A stretch of DNA of 64,000 nt from an uncultured bacterium (GTDB taxonomy: Bacteria; Planctomycetota; UBA1135; GCA-002686595), in NCBI GenBank assembly GCA_902826945.1, contig CADEGS010000002.1, positions 52,475-116,474 on the forward strand, in the 5' to 3' direction. A program made the position numbers and the translations under genes. Positions 37,046 through 45,766 of the stretch are shown piece after piece (the first letter of the stretch is position 1; the number at the start of each line of letters is the position of its first letter). The notes under the pieces were generated by a model. It saw nothing but the letters and a program-made list of their open reading frames with translations. It was not told the origin of the DNA and did no database searches.

Positions 37046-38219
37046 GCGCGGACGCGAGGAGCTCGCGAGGAGGGCAGGCGACCAGGGCGGCCGACAGCGC
37101 GTCGAAGACGCGCGCCAGCTCCTCCGGCCGGATCGAGGGGAACAGGGGCATGGTCAGCGCGCGGCGCTCGTAGCTCTCGGCCACGGGCAGCGAGGGCGGC
37201 TCGCCGGCGGCGGCGAAGACGGGCTGGCGGTGCAGCAGCGGGTAGTGCACGTGCGCCAGCACGCCCGCCGCGCGCACGTGCGCCAGCAGCGCGTCGCGCC
37301 GCGGCGCGTCGTCGGGCGGCGGCAGGCGCACGAGGAACAGGTTGTGGCTCGAGCCGGGCGGGTGGACCGGCAGCTCGATCTCGCCCTCGAGCGCGTGCAG
37401 GCAGGCGTAGAGCGCCGCGCAGGCGCTGCGCCGCCGCTCGAGCAGCTCGTCCAGCCGCTGGAGCTGGACCAAGCCGAGCGCGGCGTGCAGCTCGGAGAGG
37501 TGGTGGTTGCCGCCCACGTCGGTCGCGCACAGGTCCCAGGGGCCGCGCGCGCCGGGGAAGTCGCGCGTCAGGCCGCCCGAGCGAACGCGCGTCAGGCGCT
37601 CGGCCAGCGCCGCGTCGTCGCAGGTGACGAGGCCGCCCTCGGCGGTCGTGATCGTCTTGGTCGGGTGGAAGCTGAAGCAGGTCGCGTGCGCCAGGCCGTC
37701 GCGACCGACCGGAGAGCCGTCGGGGAAGCGCGCGCCGAAGGCGTGCGCGGCGTCCTCGACCAGGAACGCGCCGCGCGCGTCGCACAGCGCGCGCAGGCCG
37801 GCCGCGTCGTGCGGCACGCCGGCCAGGTCCACCGCCACCACCGCGCGCGTGCGCTCCGTCCAGGCCGCCGCGACCGTCTCGCGCGTGGCGTTCAGCGTGC
37901 GCGCGTCCACGTCGCAGAACACCGGCTCGGCGCCGACGACGCGCACCGCCATGGCGGAGGCGACCCAGGTCAGGGTCGGGACGACGACCTGGTCGCCGGG
38001 CCCGATGCCGAGCGCGCGCAGCGCGATCTCGAGCGCGCTGCTGCCGCTCGAGCAGGCGATCGCGTGCGTCGCCTCCAGCCGCTCGGCGCAGGCCCGCTCG
38101 AAGCGGCGCGCCTCGGGGCCGCGCGCGATCCAGCCGCCGCGCAGCACGCGCAGCACCGCGGCCGCCTCGCTGCGGTCGAGGTCCGGCCGCGCGTAGGGGA
38201 TGCTCGGCTCAGGCGGCAT
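37002..38219 (-). CDS. DegT/DnrJ/EryC1/StrS-family sugar aminotransferase
   Basis: A 405-residue PLP enzyme of the nucleotide-sugar aminotransferase family. The PLP lysine is in SFHPTKTITTAEGG, and VPTLTWVASAMAV, VEDAAHAFGARF and GGNHHLSELHAALGL are standard blocks. In nonulosonic acid pathways the equivalent enzyme (PseC/LegC) aminates C4 of a UDP-4-keto sugar. It overlaps the SDR gene by 11 bases upstream. The protein ends with a short extra tail (ASAHATQDGLPRSASGR). Confidence 0.88.
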   Translation of the reverse strand: MPPEPSIPYARPDLDRSEAAAVLRVLRGGWIARGPEARRFERACAERLEATHAIACSSGSSALEIALRALGIGPGDQVVVPTLTWVASAMAVRVVGAEPVFCDVDARTLNATRETVAAAWTERTRAVVAVDLAGVPHDAAGLRALCDARGAFLVEDAAHAFGARFPDGSPVGRDGLAHATCFSFHPTKTITTAEGGLVTCDDAALAERLTRVRSGGLTRDFPGARGPWDLCATDVGGNHHLSELHAALGLVQLQRLDELLERRRSACAALYACLHALEGEIELPVHPPGSSHNLFLVRLPPPDDAPRRDALLAHVRAAGVLAHVHYPLLHRQPVFAAAGEPPSLPVAESYERRALTMPLFPSIRPEELARVFDALSAALVACPPRELLASAHATQDGLPRSASGR

Positions 38220-39180
38220 GCGCGTAGAGCCCCAGCTCCTCGGCGCGGTAGGCGATCGTGTGCGCCAGGCCCGCCTCCAGCGGCGTGCTCGGACGCCAGC
38301 CGATCGCCTCGCGGATGCGCGACACGTCGGGCACGCGGCGCGGGATGTCCTCGTAGCTCGCGCCGAGCGCCTCGGCGTAGGGCACCAGCTCGACCGCGCC
38401 GCCGCGGCCGGTCAGCTCGAGCACCAGCCGCGCCAGGTCCAGGATGCTCGTCTCCTGCGGCTGGCCGACGTTGTAGACGGTGTTGTGCGCCGCGGGGTGC
38501 GCCATCAGGCGCACGAAGGCGTCCACCAGGTCGTCGACGTAGGTGAAGCTGCGCGTCTGGCGCCCGTCGCCGTGCACGCGCAGCGCGCGCCCCTCGAGCG
38601 CGTCGGTGACGAAGCGGTCCAGCACGCGCCCGCGCAGGCGCGGGCCGTAGGCGTTGAACACGCGCACCGTCACGTAGTCGAGCTGCCCGTCGAGGTGGCA
38701 GGCGCGGATGTAGTGCTCGAGCGCGGCCTTCGAGCTCGCGTAGCACCAGCGGTCCACGTCGGTGCTGCCGAGCACGCGGTCGTCGTCCTCGCGCCAGGGC
38801 ACGCGCGGGTTCTTGCCGTAGACCTCGGAGGTCGAGGTGAAGAACAGGAACTTGCCCGTCAGGCGCATGAGCTCGATCACGTCGAGCCCCGCGCGCAGGC
38901 CGATGTCCATCGTCTTGCGCGTCTGCTGCACGTACTGCTCCGGGCAGGCGATGGCCGCCAGGTGGCAGACCGCGTCGCAGCGGTCGATCAGCTTGCGCAG
39001 CGTCTCGCGGTTCAGGATCGTGTCGACCACCATGTGGAAGCGCTGGTAGTCGCGCAGGCGGCTGGCGAAGGGCGGCTCGAAGAGATCGAGCGCCCAGACC
39101 TCCTTGCCCTGCTGCAGCAGGCGTTCGCAGAGGTGGGAGCCGAGGAAGCCCATCGCGCCGGTGACGAGGAAGCGGTCCAT
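38209..39180 (-). CDS. NAD-dependent nucleotide-sugar epimerase/dehydratase
   Basis: A 323-residue extended short-chain dehydrogenase. The Rossmann motif is TGAMGFLGSHL at the N-terminus, the active-site pair is in CYASSKAALEH (YxxxK), and HLAAIACPEQYV and RSFTYVDDLVDAFVRLM are family blocks. It begins the seven-gene operon and probably makes the 4-keto sugar nucleotide that the aminotransferase uses, as PseB/LegB do, though UDP-glucuronate decarboxylase is an alternative. Promoter not clear. Confidence 0.85.
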   Translation of the reverse strand: MDRFLVTGAMGFLGSHLCERLLQQGKEVWALDLFEPPFASRLRDYQRFHMVVDTILNRETLRKLIDRCDAVCHLAAIACPEQYVQQTRKTMDIGLRAGLDVIELMRLTGKFLFFTSTSEVYGKNPRVPWREDDDRVLGSTDVDRWCYASSKAALEHYIRACHLDGQLDYVTVRVFNAYGPRLRGRVLDRFVTDALEGRALRVHGDGRQTRSFTYVDDLVDAFVRLMAHPAAHNTVYNVGQPQETSILDLARLVLELTGRGGAVELVPYAEALGASYEDIPRRVPDVSRIREAIGWRPSTPLEAGLAHTIAYRAEELGLYAHAA

Positions 39181-39344
39181 CGCCCGGCCTATCGGGCCGG
39201 CGGGCGGGAACGGATGACCGTCTCGGCGCCGCGCGGCGGGGCCCGTCCCACGATCGGGAACGGCGGCGTCCGCCGCGCGCGGGGCGCCGGCGGGGGGAAC
39301 GACCGTTCAAGCCCCGGCCACGAGGCCCCGAAAGAGAGGGTCGC

Positions 39345-41912
39345 ATGCCCCCGCGCGCCTCCGGCGCGGGCGTCCTCCCGCCCGCGGTCGCCCTGGTCGT
39401 TCCCTGCGCCGAGAACGAGCGCCCGCTCGTGGCCGGCCTGCTCGCGGACCTGCGCGCGCAGCGCGTGGCGGCCGAGGTGCTGGTCGTGGACGCGGGCGCG
39501 ACGCCCTGGAGCGCCCCCGCCGGCGCGCGCACCGTGCGCGAGGTCGTCCCCGGCCGCGCCGCCGCGCTGCGGCGCGCGCGCGCGCTCGTCTCCGCCCCCT
39601 GGATCGCCTGCTGCGACCCCGCCGCGCGGCACGACCCGCGCTGGCTCGAGCGCCTGCTCGCGCGCGCGGAGCGCTCGTCGCTCGACCTCGTCACCTGCGG
39701 CGTCGCCGCGAGCGGCGCGCCGCCCGCGGCGGACGCCCATGCCCGCGGCGAGGCGCCCGGCTGGGAGGCCGGCGCGCTGTGGCGGCGCACGGCGCTCGAC
39801 GCGCTCGCGCCATGGGACTTCGCCCCCGTCGAGCTCGCGCTGGCGCGCGCCGTGCGCGCGCGCGGCGCGCAGGGCCACGTGCCCGAGGCGCTGGTCGCGC
39901 TCGCGCCCGAGGCGCTCGCGCGCCGACACGAGCGCGCGCGCGCGGACGCCGCGCTGCTCGCGCTCGAGGGCGCGGACGAGGCCGCGACGCCCGAGCTGAC
40001 GGTGCTGCTCGCGACGCACGAGCGCCGCGACGTGCTCGCGGAGTGCCTGGAGGCCTTCGCGCGCCAGCCGCTCGCCCCCGGGCGCTTCGAGATCGTCGTC
40101 GTGGACGACGGCTCGACCGACGGCACCGACGCGCTGGCCGGCGCGCTCTGCCTGCGCGTGCCCTTCACCTACCTGCGCGTCGAGGCCGGCGGCGCGGCGC
40201 GCGCGCGCAACGCCGCGCTGCCGCGCGCGCGCGGGCGGCTCGTGCTCTTCGTCAACGACGACACGATCCCCTTCCCCGACACGCTGGAGCGCCACCTCGC
40301 GGCGCACCGCGAGCTCGCCGGCCGGCGCGCGATCGTGCTCGGCACCTTCGAGCAGCCGCCGGAGCACACCGGCCTGGCCCTCACGCGCCTGCTCGAGCGC
40401 ACGAGCTACGTGTTCGACTACGCGCGCTGGAGCGCCGGGCAGGTGCTCCCCGGCCAGGCCTTCTACACCTGCAACCTCAGCCTGCCGCTGGCGGCGGTGC
40501 GCGAGGCCGGCGGCTTCGACGCCTCGTTCGCGATGTACGCCGAGGACACCGAGCTCGGCGTGCGCCTCGAGCGCGCCGGCTGGCGCATCCACTACCGGCC
40601 GGAGTGCCGCTCGATCCACCGCCACCTGCTCGGCTTCGACCTGATGCGCTGGCGCCAGGAGGCGGTCGCGCGCGCGCACGTGCGCCTGTTCCGGAAGCAC
40701 CCCGAGCTGCTCGTCGGCAGCGCCTGGGCGGGCTGGACGCGCTTCCAGCTCGAGCGCCAGGAGCAGCGCCTCGAGCCCTTCCGGGCCTCCTTCGAGCGCG
40801 CCGCGCGCACGCTCGCCGGCGTGCGCTGCGACGCGCTGGAGCGCGCCGGCGGCGAGGAGGCGCTCGTGGGCGCCGACGTCGAGGCGCGCCTGGCGCAGCT
40901 CTTCGGCAAGCTGAACCGGCTGTGGTGGGAGCGCGGCTTCGCCGCGGAGCTGCGCGAGCAGGGCCTGTCGGGCTTCCAGGAGCTCTTCGCCGACTGGACG
41001 CCGCCCGCCCCCGCGCCGGACGCGCCGCTCGTGCTGCTGCGCGCGACGCGCGCCGAGCCCGAGCGCTGGCTGATGCGCCTCGAGGCCTGGCTCGACCGGC
41101 GCGCCGCGGCGACGGGAGCGAGCGCCGCCGACGGAGCGCCCCTCGCCCCTCTCCCGGCGGTCGCGCGAGCGCGCGACGCGCAGGCGCTCGTGCTGCTCGT
41201 CGATCCGGCCGAGCTCGACGCCGCCTGCGTGGAGCGGCTGGCGGCGCCGGTCCTGCTGCGCGCCCTGCGCAACGGCCCGCTGGCGCCGTGCGCGCTCCTC
41301 GCCGGCGACGACGCCGCGCAGGCGGCGGCCTTCGCGCGCGCGCGCGCCTGGATCCCGGCCGGCGGCGCCGCGGACGCGGCCGACGCCGAGCGCGCGCGCC
41401 GCGCCGGCCTGGAGCGCCTGGCGCTCGACCCGCACGACCCCGGCCTCTGGCGCTGGCCGCTCGCCAGCGCCGCGCCCTGGCGCCTGCTCGCCTGGCCCGA
41501 CTGGTCGAGCGCGCGCAGCCTCGGGGCGCTCGCGAGCGCGATGCGCGCGGTGCCCGCCGAGGCGCGCGTCTGCTTCGTGCTGCGCCACGACGCCGCGCAC
41601 GACCCCGATCCGCGCCCCGCGCTGCGCGGCCTGCGCGGCGCGCTCGGGCCGCGCCCCGCGGGGAGCGAGCCGTTCGACCTCCTGCTCGAGCGCTCCGCGC
41701 TGGGCGCCGAGGAATGGCTCGCGCTCGGCCGCTCGGTGGACGCCGCGCTCCAGCTCCCCTCCGCGGAGAGCTCGCCGACGCGGCTGATCGAGCACCTGAG
41801 CACGCCGCAGCTCGCCTCGCCGCAGGACGTCGCCGCCTACCTGGCCGGCGCGCCGGCGCGCGAGCGCCTGCGCCTGCCGCGCCTCGCGCCCGGAGGACCG
41901 CTGCATGCCTGA
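39345..41912 (+). CDS. Large multi-domain family-2 glycosyltransferase
   Basis: An 855-residue protein. An N-terminal GT2-like region (about 14-200: VALVVPCAENERPLVAGLLA) lacks a clear DxD and seems degenerate. The second (about 212-430) is a full GT-A domain: TVLLATHERRDVLAECLEAF, EIVVVDDGSTDGTDAL, VNDDTIPFPDTLE as the metal site, and AGGFDASFAMYAEDTELGVR. The C-terminal ~400 residues are helical and unrecognised. No membrane segment. An AGAGAGGG sequence precedes the ATG. It overlaps the next, similar gene by eight bases, so they form a pair of surface-glycan transferases. Confidence 0.75.
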   Translation: MPPRASGAGVLPPAVALVVPCAENERPLVAGLLADLRAQRVAAEVLVVDAGATPWSAPAGARTVREVVPGRAAALRRARALVSAPWIACCDPAARHDPRWLERLLARAERSSLDLVTCGVAASGAPPAADAHARGEAPGWEAGALWRRTALDALAPWDFAPVELALARAVRARGAQGHVPEALVALAPEALARRHERARADAALLALEGADEAATPELTVLLATHERRDVLAECLEAFARQPLAPGRFEIVVVDDGSTDGTDALAGALCLRVPFTYLRVEAGGAARARNAALPRARGRLVLFVNDDTIPFPDTLERHLAAHRELAGRRAIVLGTFEQPPEHTGLALTRLLERTSYVFDYARWSAGQVLPGQAFYTCNLSLPLAAVREAGGFDASFAMYAEDTELGVRLERAGWRIHYRPECRSIHRHLLGFDLMRWRQEAVARAHVRLFRKHPELLVGSAWAGWTRFQLERQEQRLEPFRASFERAARTLAGVRCDALERAGGEEALVGADVEARLAQLFGKLNRLWWERGFAAELREQGLSGFQELFADWTPPAPAPDAPLVLLRATRAEPERWLMRLEAWLDRRAAATGASAADGAPLAPLPAVARARDAQALVLLVDPAELDAACVERLAAPVLLRALRNGPLAPCALLAGDDAAQAAAFARARAWIPAGGAADAADAERARRAGLERLALDPHDPGLWRWPLASAAPWRLLAWPDWSSARSLGALASAMRAVPAEARVCFVLRHDAAHDPDPRPALRGLRGALGPRPAGSEPFDLLLERSALGAEEWLALGRSVDAALQLPSAESSPTRLIEHLSTPQLASPQDVAAYLAGAPARERLRLPRLAPGGPLHA

Positions 41913-44508
41913 GATGCCCGCGATCGCCGTCCTGTGCCTGGCCGAGCGCTGCGACGCGCCCGAGCGCGCGCGCCTGCGCCGCGAGCTCGCCGCGCAGGCG
42001 GGCGTGCGCGCGCGGCTCGTCGCGCTCGCCCCCGGCGCTCCGGAGGAGCGCACCGTCGAGGGGCTGCGCATCCCCGCGCTCGGCGACGGCGCGCTGCTGC
42101 GCGCGGCCGCCGCGCGCCTGGAGGAGCCCTTCGTCGCGCTCGCGCTGCCCGGAGCGCGCCTGCTGCCCGGCGCGCTCGCGCGCGCGGCGGCGCGGCTCGC
42201 CGCCGGCGCCGCGCTCGTCACCGCCGACCTCTTGCTCGGCGACGCCGCCGGTCGCGCGTGCGACCGCACCAGCCCGGCGGCGATGGGCGGCACGCCCGGG
42301 CCGTTCTGGGAGGCGGGCCTCGCCCTGCGCCGCGAGGTCCTGGCCGCGGCAGACCCGCGCGCCTTCTTCCCCGGCCTGCTCGCGCTCCTGCGCCGGGCCA
42401 CGGACGAGGGCTCGGCCGCGCACGAGCTCGAGCCGGCCGCGCTCGTCCCGCGCGCGGCGTTCCGGCAGGCCTTCGACGCGAGCGTCGTGGACGGCGGGCT
42501 GGTGACGCTGCACGCGCGCGAGCCCGCGCGGCGCCCCGAGCTCAGCGTGCTCGTGCGCGCGCGCGATCGCGACGACGCGCTGGAGACGCTGCGCACGCTC
42601 GCGCGCCAGCTCGTGGGGCCGGGCCGCTTCGAGGTCCTGCTCCTCGAGCGCGAGCGCGGCGGCGAGGCGGGCGAGCTCCCGCTCGCGCTGCCGGTCCCGC
42701 TGCGCCGCGTGCGCGGCGCGGGCGCGGGCTGGGACGCCGGGCTCGAGCTCGCGCGCGCGCCGCTCGTGCTGCTGCTCGACGCGGGCGCGACCGCGGCGCC
42801 CGAGCTCGTCGGCGAGCACCTGCGCGCCCACGCGCGCGCGGGACGGCCGGCGCTGGTGCGCGGCGCGCATGCGCCCGCCGCCGGCCCGGCGGCGAGCGCG
42901 CTCGAGCGCTGGGTGCGCGCCGCGCACGGCGCAGGCGGTGCCGCGCCGTGCAACGCCTCGGCTCCGCTCGCGGCGCTGCTCGCCGCGCGCGCGCGCGGGT
43001 CGCTCGACGTCGCACGCCTCGAGGACGCCCTGGCCGAGCTCCCGGTGCACGAGGCGTCCCACGCGCGCTCCCACGAGCGCCCTTGCCTCACCCTCGACGC
43101 GCTGGAGCGGCGGCGATCGCTGCGCGCGCTGGCCGCGCCGCCGCGCGCGCCGGCCGCGCCGGCCGCCGCCGCCGCGCCCGCCGCCGCCGCGCGCGAGGAC
43201 GCGCTGCGCGAGCTCGCCGCGCTCGACGTCGAGGCGCTGGCCGGTCTCGGCGGCGACTACGCCGCGCTGGCGGAGCGCGTCGAGCGGCGGGTCGCCGATC
43301 GGCTGCCCGCCTGGCTCGCCGGACGCGCGCGCGCCGGCGCTGCCGGAACCGCGCCCGCCCGCGCGCCGCGCGCCCGCCCGCGCGCCCCGGAGGAGGCGCC
43401 GCCGGTCGTGCGCCGCCGCGCGCGCGCTCCCGAGCTCTCGGTCGTCGTCCCGACGCGCGACCGGCCGCGCGAGCTGCGCGGCCTGGTCGAGGCGCTGCTC
43501 GCGCAGGAGCTCGAGCCCGAGCGCTTCGAGCTGCTCGTGGCCGACGACGGCTCCGAGCTCCCCGCCGCGCGCGCGCTCGAGGGCCTCGGGGCGCCCTTCG
43601 CGCTGCGCGTCGAGCGCCTCGAGCCCGGCGGGCCCGCGCGCGCGCGCAACCGCGTGCTCGCCCTCGCGCGCGGCACCAGCGTGCTGCTCCTGAACGACGA
43701 CGCGGTGCCCGCGCCCGACCTGCTGGCGCGGCACCTGCGCCGGCAGGGGATGCTCGAGCGCCCGACGGCCCTGCTCGGCACCTTCGCGCTCGTCGCGGCG
43801 CGGCGCGGCGACTCGCTCGCGACCCACGTCGAGACCTCGAGCACGCTCTTCGCATGGCCGTGCATGAAGCCCGGCGTGCTCTACCACGGCCTCAGCCTGT
43901 GCAGCGGCAACCTCTCGCTGCCGCGCGCGGCGCTCGAGCGCGCCGGCGGCTTCGACGAGGGCTTCCCGCTGCCCGGCGGCGAGGACTGCGAGCTCGGGCT
44001 GCGCCTCGAGCGCGAGCAGGGCGTGCGCGTGCTCTTCGACCCGAGCCTCGCGTGCGGGCACGACCACGCGCTCTCGCTCGGCGCGCTGCTCGCCCGCAAG
44101 CGCACGATCGGCTGGTCGCTGGCGCGCATCCAGGCCCGCCACGAGGGCCTGGCGCTGCTGCCGGCGCCGTGGCCGCCCGCGCCCGCCGAGCGGGCCGCCT
44201 TCGAGCGCGCGATCGAGGAGGAGCGCGCGGCGCTGGAGCCGCTGGTGGTCGAGCTCGAGGCTGCCTTCGCGCGCGAGCGCGCGCAGGGCCGCGAGGAGCC
44301 GCGCGTGCTCGCGCTCGTGCGCGAGCGCCTGCCCGCGCTCGAGCGGCTCGAGGTGCTGCGCGGCGCGCTGGCGGCGGCGCGCGGCGCGCCCGGCCCGGAG
44401 CCCGCGGCCGGCCCGCCGGCGCTCGAGCCCGCCCCGGCCCTGCCCGCCGCGCGACCCGCGCGCGACCCGCTGCGGCCCGCGCGCATGGCGAGCGAGCGGC
44501 GGGGGTAG
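41905..44508 (+). CDS. Large glycosyltransferase with tandem GT2-like regions
   Basis: An 867-residue protein. Region 1 (about 6-200) and region 2 (about 213-400; ELSVLVRARDRDDALETLRT, LVLLLDAGATAAPELV) are GT2-like but without a recognisable DxD. Region 3 (about 510-740) is complete: LSVVVPTRDRPRELRGLVEA, LLVADDGSELPAARAL, LLNDDAVPAPDLLARHL and GGFDEGFPLPGGEDCELGLR. An Ala-rich linker (PAAAAAPAAAA) joins regions 2 and 3. Probably only region 3 is catalytic. It ends at two strong stem-loops. Confidence 0.72.
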   Translation: MPEMPAIAVLCLAERCDAPERARLRRELAAQAGVRARLVALAPGAPEERTVEGLRIPALGDGALLRAAAARLEEPFVALALPGARLLPGALARAAARLAAGAALVTADLLLGDAAGRACDRTSPAAMGGTPGPFWEAGLALRREVLAAADPRAFFPGLLALLRRATDEGSAAHELEPAALVPRAAFRQAFDASVVDGGLVTLHAREPARRPELSVLVRARDRDDALETLRTLARQLVGPGRFEVLLLERERGGEAGELPLALPVPLRRVRGAGAGWDAGLELARAPLVLLLDAGATAAPELVGEHLRAHARAGRPALVRGAHAPAAGPAASALERWVRAAHGAGGAAPCNASAPLAALLAARARGSLDVARLEDALAELPVHEASHARSHERPCLTLDALERRRSLRALAAPPRAPAAPAAAAAPAAAAREDALRELAALDVEALAGLGGDYAALAERVERRVADRLPAWLAGRARAGAAGTAPARAPRARPRAPEEAPPVVRRRARAPELSVVVPTRDRPRELRGLVEALLAQELEPERFELLVADDGSELPAARALEGLGAPFALRVERLEPGGPARARNRVLALARGTSVLLLNDDAVPAPDLLARHLRRQGMLERPTALLGTFALVAARRGDSLATHVETSSTLFAWPCMKPGVLYHGLSLCSGNLSLPRAALERAGGFDEGFPLPGGEDCELGLRLEREQGVRVLFDPSLACGHDHALSLGALLARKRTIGWSLARIQARHEGLALLPAPWPPAPAERAAFERAIEEERAALEPLVVELEAAFARERAQGREEPRVLALVRERLPALERLEVLRGALAAARGAPGPEPAAGPPALEPAPALPAARPARDPLRPARMASERRG

Positions 44509-44531
44509 GGTCCGTCCGAGCAGACGGACCC
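44508..44531 (+). terminator. Stem-loop directly after the second glycosyltransferase
   Basis: GGGTCCGTC-CGAGCA-GACGGACCC: a nine-base perfect stem beginning at the last base of the TAG stop. No T-run. Likely terminates or stabilises the glycosyltransferase mRNA. Confidence 0.5.
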
Positions 44532-44534
44532 GCT

Positions 44535-44575
44535 GCCGCGGCGGGCGCCGGCTTGGAGCGCGCGCCCGCCGCGGC
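44535..44575 (+). terminator. Second, GC-only stem-loop in tandem
   Basis: GCCGCGGCGGGCGC pairs perfectly with its complement at 44562-44575 around a 13-base loop. It follows the first stem after three bases. Together they form a tandem hairpin separating the glycan island from the SMP-30 gene. Confidence 0.45.
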
Positions 44576-44602
44576 CAGGATGGAGCGCGCGGTCGGCGGC
44601 GA

Positions 44603-45595
44603 GTGCGCGGCCGCCTCGCGATGCCCTGCTCCGCTCCCCTCCTCGCTGCCCTCGCCGCCGGCGCCGCCGCGCGCGCCCGCGGGCGCGGGCGTGCGCTGCG
44701 GGGCCTGCTCGCGGCGCTCGCGGGCGCTTGCGCCGCGTGCGCCCCCGAGGCGCCGGGCAGCGGCTGCGCGCGCGCGGCCGAGGTCGAGCGCCTCGCCGCC
44801 GGCCTCGGCTTCACCGAGGGGCCGCTGTGGGACCCCGCGCGCGGCGGGCTGCTCTTCAGCGCGCTCGACCGGCCGCTCGCGGGAGACGGCGGGCGCATCC
44901 TGTTCCTCGACGGCGCGGGGACGCTCGCGACCGAGCGCGCGCCGAGCGGCAACGCGAACGGGCTCGCGTTCGCGCCCGACGGCGCGCTGCTCGCGGCCGA
45001 GCACGCGAGCCGCAGCGTGACGCGCCGCGACCCGGCGTCCGGCCGCGTGACGACGCTCCTCGCCGGCTTCGCGGGCGGGCCGCTGAACGCGCCGAACGAC
45101 CTCGCCGTGCGCGCCGACGGGACGCTCTACGTCACCGATCCCGACCTGGTCGGCCCGCCGCCCCCGCGGCCCGGCTTCGAGGGCCTCTACCGCCTCGCGC
45201 CGGGCGCGGCGGAGGCGAGCCTCGAGGCGCGCCTGGACGGGCCGAACGGCGTCGCGCTCGCGCCCGACGAGCGCACGCTGTACGTGAGCGAGACGCGCAA
45301 CGGCCGCGTGCTGGCCTTCCCCGTCGAGCCCTCGGGCGCGCTCGGGCCGGCGCGCGAGCTCGCGCGCGACCTGCCGCTCGCCGACGGGCTCGCGGTCGGG
45401 CCCGCGGGCGAGCTCCTGGTCGCGACGGCGCACGGCGCGCGCGGCGCGATCGCGATCCTGGCGCCGGACGGGACGCGCCGCGGGGCGATCGCGCTGCCCG
45501 AGCCCGCGCGCAACTGCGCCCTGGGCGGCGCCGACGGAGCGACGCTCTTCGCGACCGCCGGCGGGTCGGTGTACGCGGTGCGGGGCTGGCGCTGA
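44603..45595 (+). CDS. SMP-30/gluconolactonase-like beta-propeller protein
   Basis: A 330-residue protein. After an N-terminal hydrophobic region with a possible lipobox (LLAALAGACAAC), the sequence is a six-bladed propeller of the SMP-30/LRE type: GLGFTEGPLWDPARGGLLF, NANGLAFAPDGALLAAEH, LNAPNDLAVRADGTLYVTDP, DGPNGVALAPDERTLYVSET and LADGLAVGPAGELLVAT. The Glu of TEGP, the Asn-Asp pair and the late Asp are the usual calcium ligands. Likely a periplasmic lactonase on an unknown sugar lactone. The exact start is uncertain (an ATG also lies six codons in). Confidence 0.75.
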   Translation: MRGRLAMPCSAPLLAALAAGAAARARGRGRALRGLLAALAGACAACAPEAPGSGCARAAEVERLAAGLGFTEGPLWDPARGGLLFSALDRPLAGDGGRILFLDGAGTLATERAPSGNANGLAFAPDGALLAAEHASRSVTRRDPASGRVTTLLAGFAGGPLNAPNDLAVRADGTLYVTDPDLVGPPPPRPGFEGLYRLAPGAAEASLEARLDGPNGVALAPDERTLYVSETRNGRVLAFPVEPSGALGPARELARDLPLADGLAVGPAGELLVATAHGARGAIAILAPDGTRRGAIALPEPARNCALGGADGATLFATAGGSVYAVRGWR

Positions 45596-45750
45596 CCCCG
45601 TGCCCGACGGCGCTCGCGCCTCGTCGCCGCCCTACCCGCTCTCCCTCGTCGGCCCCGCCCGTACCGCCCGGCCGGAGGCGCGCACCCGCCCCGCCGACGA
45701 CCCCGCGCGCGGAACATCGCCTGCACCACGCAAGCCCGCGAGCCCGCGCG

Positions 45751-45756
45751 TACGAT
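45751..45756 (+). promoter_or_regulatory. -10-like box TACGAT before the cytochrome/TPR gene
   Basis: TACGAT lies ten bases before the ATG at 45767 with no Shine-Dalgarno in between, the same spacing as at 8513. The preceding intergenic bases 45596-45750 show nothing else. Confidence 0.35.
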
Positions 45757-45766
45757 CGTCCGATCC

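Noticed and set aside
39297..39308. GAAC-GACC-GTTC, matching the Gram-positive/actinobacterial LexA box pattern
   Set aside because: It lies upstream of a glycosyltransferase, not of any repair gene, and neither dinB nor dnaE2 has such a box. A match of eight fixed bases is expected by chance in a window of this size.
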